This document shows positions 46,048-51,728 of a DNA stretch of 51,728 bases, one piece after another. The DNA is taken from contig JAAUPF010000025.1 in assembly GCA_012034575.1 (NCBI GenBank), positions 1-51,728 on the forward strand. The letters are read 5' to 3'. The DNA is from Richelia sp. CSU_2_1. GTDB taxonomy: Bacteria > Cyanobacteriota > Cyanobacteriia > Cyanobacteriales > Microcoleaceae. Position 1 is the first letter of the stretch. Every line of letters starts with the position of its first letter. The translations under genes and the position numbers were made by a program. Below the pieces are notes generated by a model. It was given only the letters and a program-made list of their open reading frames with translations, did no database searches and was not told the origin of the DNA.

Positions 46048-48606
46048 ATGATTGCCAAATTCTCTCAAACTCTTCAATCTGCGCTGTCTGCAGCCACTCG
46101 CCTCAGCAAGTCCAAAGGTCGGCGGGTCAGGGTTTTGCCTGCCCTGCTGGCGGGCGCGACTGTCACGCTGCTGAATCTGGGCGCGCGCAGGTTGGGATGG
46201 CTGCAGAGTTGGGAATTGAGCAGTTTTGATTCTTTAGTGCGGTTGCAGCCCGATCGCCCGCCCGATCCCCGGCTGCTGGTAGTGGGAATTTCCGAGGAAG
46301 ATATTCAAGCTTTGGGGCGATTTCCGATATCCGACGCAGCAGTGGCTCAAACGCTGGCAAAACTCCAAAAATACCAACCAAGAGCGATCGGTTTGGATTT
46401 GTACCGAGATTTGCCCCAGGAACCGGGACACCGGGAATTGCTCGCCGAACTCAAAGCGCCCAATGTAGTAGCAATCTCTAAATTGAGCGATGCAGAAAAT
46501 CCGGGAGTGCCAGCGCCTCCAGGAATGCCGCCCGATCGAGTTGGTTTTAACGACTTCTTGCTAGACGGCGACGGTGTAGTGCGCCGCAATTTACTTTCTG
46601 TCTGGAAATCTGACAAAACTACAGTTTTCTCGTTTTCTTTGCAACTAGCAAAGTTGTATCTCAAAGATGGCGAACAACAAAAAGATAACGCTCTAAATCC
46701 CAATCAAATCGACTGGGGCAAAGCAGCATTTTTGCCTTTAAAGTCTGACAGCGGCGGCTATGCCAATCTCGACACTAGAGGCTACCAAATTTTGCTGCAA
46801 TATCGATCGGCCAAACAGGTAGCGCGACAAGTCAGCATCTCTCAGGTATTGAAGGGGGAAATCGATCCGAGTTGGGTAAAAGACAAAATCGTGCTGATCG
46901 GGACGACTGCACAGAGTTCCAGAGACGTGTTTTTGACGCCTTACAGCCCAGCGCAAAAACAAAATCCGAAGATGCCGGGAGTGCTGGTACATGCGCAAAT
47001 GCTCAGCCAAATCTTGAGCGCGGTTTTGGAAGGGCAATCTTTGTTTTGGATGTGGCCCGAATGGGCAGAAATTTTGTGGAAAGGTGCTTGGGCGGTAGCT
47101 GGCGGGGCGGTAGCTTGGCGAATTCAACATCCGGGAAAAGCAGGATTGGTTGGGGGCGCTGCCGCGATCGCACTGGTGGGAGTTACTTACGGCATATTTA
47201 CAGCAGGCGGATGGGTGCCGCTGGTGTCGCCGGGGCTGGGTTTATTGGTGACTGGTGTGGGCGTCAGCGCCTACAGGAAGCTGTACGATGCTTTTCACGA
47301 TTCCCTAACGGGTTTGCCGAATCGAGATTTGTTTGTCAATTGCTTGGGGCGGGCGATCGAAAGTGCTAAAGCCCACCGCAGCTATCTGTTTGCGGTGCTG
47401 TTTTTGGATTTGGACAGGTTTAAGGTAATTAACGATTCTTTGGGTCATTTGGCAGGCGACGAACTGCTGATGTCGGTTGTACTGCGCTTGAGGGGAAGTC
47501 TCGATCGGGCGGATACTGTGGCGCGGGTGGGGGGGGACGATTTTGCGATTTTGGTACGGAATGTTGATGTTGCGAGTGCGGTGGATTTGGCCGATCGCAT
47601 CCACCAAGCTTTGATCGTGCCTTTTAATTTAAGGGGGCAGGAGGTGTTTGTCACGGCGAGCATCGGGATTGCGCTGGGGGGAGAAGCGGCGGCGGCGAGT
47701 GTTAGAGAACAGCCGGAACATTTGCTGCGGGACGCCCACACGGCGATGTACCGGGCGAAAGCTTTGGGAATGGGACGGTATCAGGTGTTTAATGCTTCGA
47801 TGCACGATTTGGCGGTAGAGAGGTTGCAGTTAGAAACCGATTTGCGGATGGCCCTGAAGCGCCGGGAGTTTTTGCTGCATTACCAGCCGTTTGTGTGTTT
47901 GACAAGCGGGAGGATTATCGGTTTTGAGGCTTTGGTGCGCTGGCTGCATCCGGAACGGGGTTTGGTGTCGCCGGTCAAGTTTATTCCGGTGGCTGAGGAG
48001 ACGGGGGCGATCGTGCCTTTGGGCGAATGGGTGTTGGAGGAGGCTTGCCGGCAGTTGCGGTTGTGGGAGGGAATGTTTGATTTCGATCGACCTTTGATTA
48101 TGAGTGTAAATTTGTCTGGGAAGCAGTTTTCTCAGCCGGATTTGGTGCAGCGCATTCAGGCAATTTTAAGCATGACTGGTTTGAGCGCTCAAAGTTTGAA
48201 GTTGGAGATTACTGAGAGTGTGGTAATGGATGATGTGGAGTCGGCGATCGCGGTTTTAAAGCACATGAAAGCGCTGAATGTCAAGTTGGGAATTGATGAT
48301 TTTGGAACTGGTTATTCGTCACTGAGTTATTTGAGTCGGTTTCCTACAGATACTTTGAAAGTTGATAAGTCGTTTGTGGGGCGAATGGAGTTAGAAAGTG
48401 AGGGGGAAAATGTGGCGATCGTCCGCACAATTGTCACGCTAGCCCACGCTTTGGGAATGGATGTAATTGCTGAGGGTGTGGAGACGGCGGCCCAATTAGC
48501 TAGATTGAGGTCGATCGGCTGCGAGTACGGTCAGGGTTACTTTTTTGCTAAGCCTTTACCCAGCGATGATGCAACTGCTTTGATGGCTTCTGAACCGAGA
48601 TGGTAA
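46048..48606 (+). CDS. CHASE2-GGDEF-EAL cyclic-di-GMP protein
   Basis: The 852-residue membrane sensor has an N-terminal membrane helix (about 28-48) and an extracytoplasmic CHASE2 domain (about 50-320: DPRLLVVGISEEDIQ, GLDLYRDLP, VGFNDFLLDGDGVVRR, IVLIGTTAQSSRD). Three membrane segments (about 325-415) follow, then GGDEF (about 420-585) and EAL (about 595-845). The GGDEF motif is VARVGGDDFAIL, with D in place of the catalytic E, so cyclase activity is uncertain. The EAL domain keeps GFEALVRW, NLSGKQ, LEITESVVM, DDFGTGYSSL, VDKSFV and AEGVET, so phosphodiesterase activity is likely. It follows the chemoreceptor remnant after a CTTCTGC heptamer stretch; the start ATG 46048 is the first plausible one. 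Confidence 0.9.
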   Translation: MIAKFSQTLQSALSAATRLSKSKGRRVRVLPALLAGATVTLLNLGARRLGWLQSWELSSFDSLVRLQPDRPPDPRLLVVGISEEDIQALGRFPISDAAVAQTLAKLQKYQPRAIGLDLYRDLPQEPGHRELLAELKAPNVVAISKLSDAENPGVPAPPGMPPDRVGFNDFLLDGDGVVRRNLLSVWKSDKTTVFSFSLQLAKLYLKDGEQQKDNALNPNQIDWGKAAFLPLKSDSGGYANLDTRGYQILLQYRSAKQVARQVSISQVLKGEIDPSWVKDKIVLIGTTAQSSRDVFLTPYSPAQKQNPKMPGVLVHAQMLSQILSAVLEGQSLFWMWPEWAEILWKGAWAVAGGAVAWRIQHPGKAGLVGGAAAIALVGVTYGIFTAGGWVPLVSPGLGLLVTGVGVSAYRKLYDAFHDSLTGLPNRDLFVNCLGRAIESAKAHRSYLFAVLFLDLDRFKVINDSLGHLAGDELLMSVVLRLRGSLDRADTVARVGGDDFAILVRNVDVASAVDLADRIHQALIVPFNLRGQEVFVTASIGIALGGEAAAASVREQPEHLLRDAHTAMYRAKALGMGRYQVFNASMHDLAVERLQLETDLRMALKRREFLLHYQPFVCLTSGRIIGFEALVRWLHPERGLVSPVKFIPVAEETGAIVPLGEWVLEEACRQLRLWEGMFDFDRPLIMSVNLSGKQFSQPDLVQRIQAILSMTGLSAQSLKLEITESVVMDDVESAIAVLKHMKALNVKLGIDDFGTGYSSLSYLSRFPTDTLKVDKSFVGRMELESEGENVAIVRTIVTLAHALGMDVIAEGVETAAQLARLRSIGCEYGQGYFFAKPLPSDDATALMASEPRW

Positions 48607-49093
48607 TTATAAGCAGGCAAAAGGAAGAAGGTAGAAGGCAGAAGTCAGGGGGAATAATAGTAACGATTTGGACGATCGAGAATGTCACCAGCCGTCGGGC
48701 GCGATTGCTGTAATTGGTCAAGCGCGTTGCGGAGGGATTGGTTGTAACAAATAGCTAATATAGCAGCCGTCAGCCATCAGCCGTCACGAGCGATCGGCTT
48801 TGAAAGCTTTGCACATTCAGCTTTGTACTCGATCGGTATGTCTTAACCGGAGTGGCGACTGCTATAACTAATGACTGATAACTAATAACTAATAACTAAT
48901 AACTAATAACTAATAACTAATAACTAATGACTGATAACTAATAACTAATAACTAATAACTAATGACTGATAACTGATAACTGATAACTAATAACTAATAA
49001 CTAATGACTGATAACTAATGACTAATGACTAATGACTGATGGCCGATCGCTATCAACTCTCAACAATCATTTGCTATCAATCAAGAGCTTGTA
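48607..49093. repeat. TAACTAA/TGACTAA heptamer block and flanks
   Basis: A run of TAACTAA, TGACTAA and TGACTGATAAC units spans 48865-49040, about 175 bases with a 7-bp base period broken by variants. The 5' flank (48607-48860) holds further GCAGAAGG-type units near 48620 and no gene. There is no coding frame because the repeat gives frequent stops on the plus strand. Confidence 0.8.
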
Positions 49094-49139
49094 AAAAGCC
49101 TTTCATTCCCGACTAAAGTGACCGGAGTGAAAGGCTTTT
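49094..49139. terminator. Strong bidirectional hairpin terminator
   Basis: AAAAGCCTTTCATTCC (49094-49109) pairs with GGAGTGAAAGGCTTTT (49124-49139): 16 base pairs, one of them G.T, with a 14-base loop. Oligo-T on the right and oligo-A on the left let it work in both directions. It lies after terC (minus strand) and after the EAL gene and heptamer block (plus strand). Confidence 0.8.
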
Positions 49140-49210
49140 GCAGGTTAAAACCTGGTTTTATTGTTTGATTTCACAGATTTAAGCTACTTATTTCTAGATG
49201 GAAAAACCTG

Positions 49211-49984
49211 TTAAATTTCTGACTTTTGTCCTTGGGATTCCGACAATGCAGCTTGTGAATCCTGCCGAACGTCGAGAGTAATTTCTGGCGATTCAGAACT
49301 TTCGATCGACTCGGGAACGCGCTTAGAAAACCCCCACACAAATAGCAGGGCAATACTGGTAACTACCAGCCACTGCGGCGGTACTAAACTGTCGTTAATT
49401 ACTTTCACGAGCAAACGCATTCCTACCAAACCAACGGTAACGTAACCAGCATCTTCCAGATGTACAAACTCATCCAACCAGCGGATAAACAAACCTGCCA
49501 TAAATCGCAGGGTAATAATTCCAATCGTGGCACCTGTCAGCACCAGCCAAGTTTCGTCAGAAATCGCGATCGCCGTCGTAACGCTATCTAAAGAAAACGC
49601 TAAATCTGTGAGGGCGAGCGTGGGAATTGCTTGCCAAAGAGAGGAAAATTTCGGACCGTGATGTTCTCCTTCAGCGTCGGTATCTGAGGAAAAATGCTGA
49701 AAAACTAGCCACAGCAGGTAAAGTGCTCCGAGCAGTTCAAATTGCCAGAACTTGATGACCCAAGTAGCTGTTAAAATTAAGGCAATTCGCAGCCCGAAAG
49801 CAATTATTAAACCGAAGTTTAAAGCCTGTTGTTGTAGCTTTTCATTATCCAAACCTTTGGAAATAGAGGCAAGGGCGATCGCGTTGTCAGCCGAAAGTAC
49901 GGCCTCCAAAGCCACTAAAACCAACAATAATAAAAAAGCGTCTACACCAAAATTGGGCGAAGCATCGAGAAATTGATCTAGCAT
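49211..49984 (-). CDS. TerC-family integral membrane protein
   Basis: A 257-residue TerC family protein with about seven membrane segments. It carries the typical acidic motifs LEAVLSADNAIALASI (about 27-42, SADN) and LALTDLAFSLDSVTTAIAI (about 122-140). These aspartates are thought to form a metal (Mn2+) path; family members act in Mn/metal efflux or loading of exoenzymes, and the chloroplast homologue in thylakoid membrane insertion. Here the substrate is unknown. The C-terminal tail (after about 225) is polar and repeat-free. A strong terminator follows. I do not use the name terC as a symbol because tellurite function is unlikely. Confidence 0.88.
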   Translation of the reverse strand: MLDQFLDASPNFGVDAFLLLLVLVALEAVLSADNAIALASISKGLDNEKLQQQALNFGLIIAFGLRIALILTATWVIKFWQFELLGALYLLWLVFQHFSSDTDAEGEHHGPKFSSLWQAIPTLALTDLAFSLDSVTTAIAISDETWLVLTGATIGIITLRFMAGLFIRWLDEFVHLEDAGYVTVGLVGMRLLVKVINDSLVPPQWLVVTSIALLFVWGFSKRVPESIESSESPEITLDVRQDSQAALSESQGQKSEI

Positions 49985-50045
49985 TAACTATTTTGCGAAC
50001 TTAAGATTTACAACCCAAGAGCGCAGTGCCAATCACCGGCTCTAT

Positions 50046-50250
50046 GTGACATCTCCTACACTGTACTCGTAGAGTCAGTGTAGGCTTCTCGTCCAATCCG
50101 GCTATTGCTTGGGAGGCGACGAGCTTTAAGAACGGAATGCCCTACCGCTCTATTTTTTATGTTTATCGCTGCGTTACGATCGCGGTCAAGGCTGCAACCA
50201 CAATGGGGGCAGTCGTGCCAGCGTTCATGCAGTTTTTTAGGAACTTTAAC
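50046..50250 (-). ncRNA. Likely omega-RNA (TnpB guide RNA) scaffold at tnpB 3' end
   Basis: On the minus strand the tnpB 3' end runs into CCTACACTG-12 nt-CAGTGTAGG (plus coordinates 50084-50076 and 50063-50055), a 9-bp stem, then GAGATGTCAC. In IS200/IS605 systems the guide RNA covers the tnpB 3' end and the right end, with the guide taken from flanking DNA after the end hairpin. The guide would then lie below about 50046 (first bases TAGAGCC on the minus strand). Extent is estimated from the family, not read from sequence. Confidence 0.45.
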
Positions 50251-51282
50251 GCCACAATTAGAACAGTCTTGACTTGTACCAGATGCTTTAACTGGGATCA
50301 CCAACAAACCAGCTTTTTCGGCTTTGTTTGTCAGAATCGATAGAAAGCTTGACCATCCGGCATCAAGTACAGACTTTGCCAATCGGGTACGTGCCAGCCC
50401 TTTAACATTCAAATCTTCAACTGCTATAACATCGTATTTTTTCAACAGGTTGTTAGCAGTTTTGAAATGAAAATCTTTGCGTCGGTCGGCAACTTTCTTG
50501 TGCTGCCTGCCCAGTTGTTTAACAGCTTTTTGTCTGCGCTTACTGCCTTTCTTTCTGCGTGAAACACGCTTTTGAATAACTCGCAAACGTTTTTGAGACG
50601 AACGATAATATTGGGGAATGGCAACAGTTTCATTTTCAGAAGTTGTTAAAAACTCTTTTAAACCAACATCAATTCCAGTTAGGGAATCTGGATTAAAGTC
50701 GGGTTTAATTGTTGGAACTGTCGCGTCTTCTAGGCTGAGAGTTAAATAGTAACCGTCAGCTTTTTTCGTAATAGATGCTGTTTTGATTCTGAAACCATCC
50801 GGGATGGGACGATGCAAAATAACTTTAACCTGGCCAAACATCGGAAGGTTAATTAAATTACCCTGCAAGTACCCATCCTTCATTTGAGGATAAGTAAAAG
50901 TTCTGTATCGGTCACGAGGCTTAAATCTTGGTCTACCACTACGTTTTCCTTTACTATCACCACTCAAAAAACGGTCAAAAGTTACTTTGACTCGCTTCAC
51001 CACATCCTGCAAGACTTGTGAGTATATTTCGCCGTAATGGGGATGGGTTTTCTTGAGGTTAGGTAGTGTTTTCTTCTGACTGTAATAGTCTGGATTATCG
51101 CATAATTCTGGTAGGTGACAAACAAGAGGACAAGCATAGATCGGGCAACGATTTTGTTCGTACCAGTTGAATCTGTCAGCCAACAGAAAATTATATTGAG
51201 CGCAGAGCATAGATAGCCATCTATCTATCTCTTGTGCCTGCTGCTTAGTTGGTCGTAGCTTGTACTGGTAAGCTGTCCGCAC
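50056..51282 (-). CDS. tnpB: RNA-guided endonuclease TnpB (IS200/IS605 family)
   Basis: The 408-residue TnpB is full length with a RuvC-like triad: Asp205 in GIDVGL, Glu289 in VIAVEDLN and the Asp of DRDRN near 366-368. The zinc finger has C340-C343 and C358-C361 (CSNCG...CPHCG). The N-terminal helix [17 protein letters not shown] and the basic middle are typical. The start is GTG 51282 with a nearly perfect Shine-Dalgarno, AAGGAGGTGAT (51299-51289). No tnpA is nearby, so this is a solitary tnpB element needing TnpA in trans. TnpB uses a guide RNA to cut the empty donor site, favouring element retention. It is probably active from the sequence. Confidence 0.93.
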   Translation of the reverse strand: MRTAYQYKLRPTKQQAQEIDRWLSMLCAQYNFLLADRFNWYEQNRCPIYACPLVCHLPELCDNPDYYSQKKTLPNLKKTHPHYGEIYSQVLQDVVKRVKVTFDRFLSGDSKGKRSGRPRFKPRDRYRTFTYPQMKDGYLQGNLINLPMFGQVKVILHRPIPDGFRIKTASITKKADGYYLTLSLEDATVPTIKPDFNPDSLTGIDVGLKEFLTTSENETVAIPQYYRSSQKRLRVIQKRVSRRKKGSKRRQKAVKQLGRQHKKVADRRKDFHFKTANNLLKKYDVIAVEDLNVKGLARTRLAKSVLDAGWSSFLSILTNKAEKAGLLVIPVKASGTSQDCSNCGVKVPKKLHERWHDCPHCGCSLDRDRNAAINIKNRAVGHSVLKARRLPSNSRIGREAYTDSTSTV

Positions 51283-51380
51283 TTGTTTATCACCTCCTTA
51301 ATCAATGAGTGTTAATATTTTAGTATATACCAATTATGAAAGATCTTCCAGAAATACTATGAAAGAAGTATATTGAAAAT

Positions 51381-51424
51381 CAACAAACACTCAACAAACA
51401 CTCAACAAACACTCAACAAACACT
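51381..51424. repeat. Four 11-bp tandem repeats (CAACAAACACT)
   Basis: Exact copies at 51381, 51392, 51403 and 51414, in the upstream region of tnpB (minus-strand reading AGTGTTTGTTG). The unit is unlike the 7-bp STRR types. It lies about 100 bp from the tnpB start and may be part of the element's left end, an iteron-like binding site, or a strain-variable tract. Confidence 0.8.
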
Positions 51425-51728
51425 CTTATGATTAATATTTTTCTCGTTTTTTGCTCGTTTCCGATCTGTCCTCTTCCGTCGCCTCCGGCATTGGTCAGAG
51501 AACAGTCGTCAACTGGTGCGCAATTCATCCGATCGCTTCCGCTTTGCGGTAAGTGAGAGGCTTCTTGCTGTTTCAGCTAAAATTAGTGTCACCTCGATCG
51601 ATCTTAACCTAAGGCAGTCATTCTGCAGCACCTGAAAGCAGAAGGAAGAATTGACAGTTGACAGTTTGACAGTTGACAGCTCCCTCTCTCCCTCTCCCCC
51701 TCTCTCCCTCTCCCCCTCTCTCCCTCTC
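51425..51728. other. Right-edge spacer ending in simple repeats
   Basis: Unremarkable sequence to about 51640, with no supported gene. Then TTGACAG heptamers (51651-51677) and a CCCTCTCT/CCCCTCTC run (51680-51728) that reaches the window edge. Confidence 0.6.

Overview
The window is a 51.7-kb piece of a filamentous cyanobacterial chromosome. The evidence is the very dense GCGATCGC/CGATCG palindromes (HIP1-type), heptanucleotide repeats of the STRR kind between genes, cyanobacterial-type SecA, FtsZ and Psb32-like proteins, and many multi-PAS kinases and WD40-STAND proteins. The style fits Oscillatoriales (Microcoleus/Oscillatoria-like). That placement is inference, since no rRNA is present.

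Region 1 (1-7937) is a DNA phosphorothioation (Dnd) island: the 3' end of a dndB gene, a convergent PD-(D/E)XK-like gene, a second DndB-family (DGQHR) gene behind an operator-like palindrome, then dndC, dndD, a PD-(D/E)XK nuclease-like gene and dndE. The nuclease-like gene sits a few bases from both dndD and dndE, and no dndFGH is visible. Region 2 (8362-14396) holds thiD, a membrane protein, an MBL-fold protein with altered metal ligands, and ftsQ-ftsZ. The two fts genes are separated by an IS200/IS605-like remnant with three 35-bp hairpin repeats. Region 3 (14948-22958) has a P-loop ATPase gene and a 1832-residue TPR-STAND-TM-WD40 protein. Between them lies a 4 x 90-bp tandem array with compensatory stem changes and oligo-T tails, which I read as a tandem small-RNA array.

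Region 4 (23223-25874) has psb32, cobH and a small membrane protein. Region 5 (26315-34854) is a compact same-strand cluster: a coiled-coil protein, a repeat protein continuing into an OmpA-type envelope protein, a Rab-like GTPase, a PAS histidine kinase, and an adenylate cyclase sharing the kinase's N-terminal module. It looks like an envelope-to-cytoplasm signalling system with phosphorelay and cAMP outputs. It is followed by an Rpn-type nuclease, a six-PAS HisKA_2 kinase and a response-regulator/kinase hybrid. Region 6 (41264-51282) has secA, dapB, a chemoreceptor remnant, a CHASE2-GGDEF-EAL protein, terC and a lone tnpB with a likely omega-RNA end.

Three signalling genes and the chemoreceptor remnant are each broken by the apparent loss of one base in or beside a short homopolymer (near 28930, 31600, 38605 and 45850). 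The shared error type suggests uncorrected sequencing indels, although real decay is possible. No tRNA, rRNA, CRISPR array or recognisable riboswitch was found.
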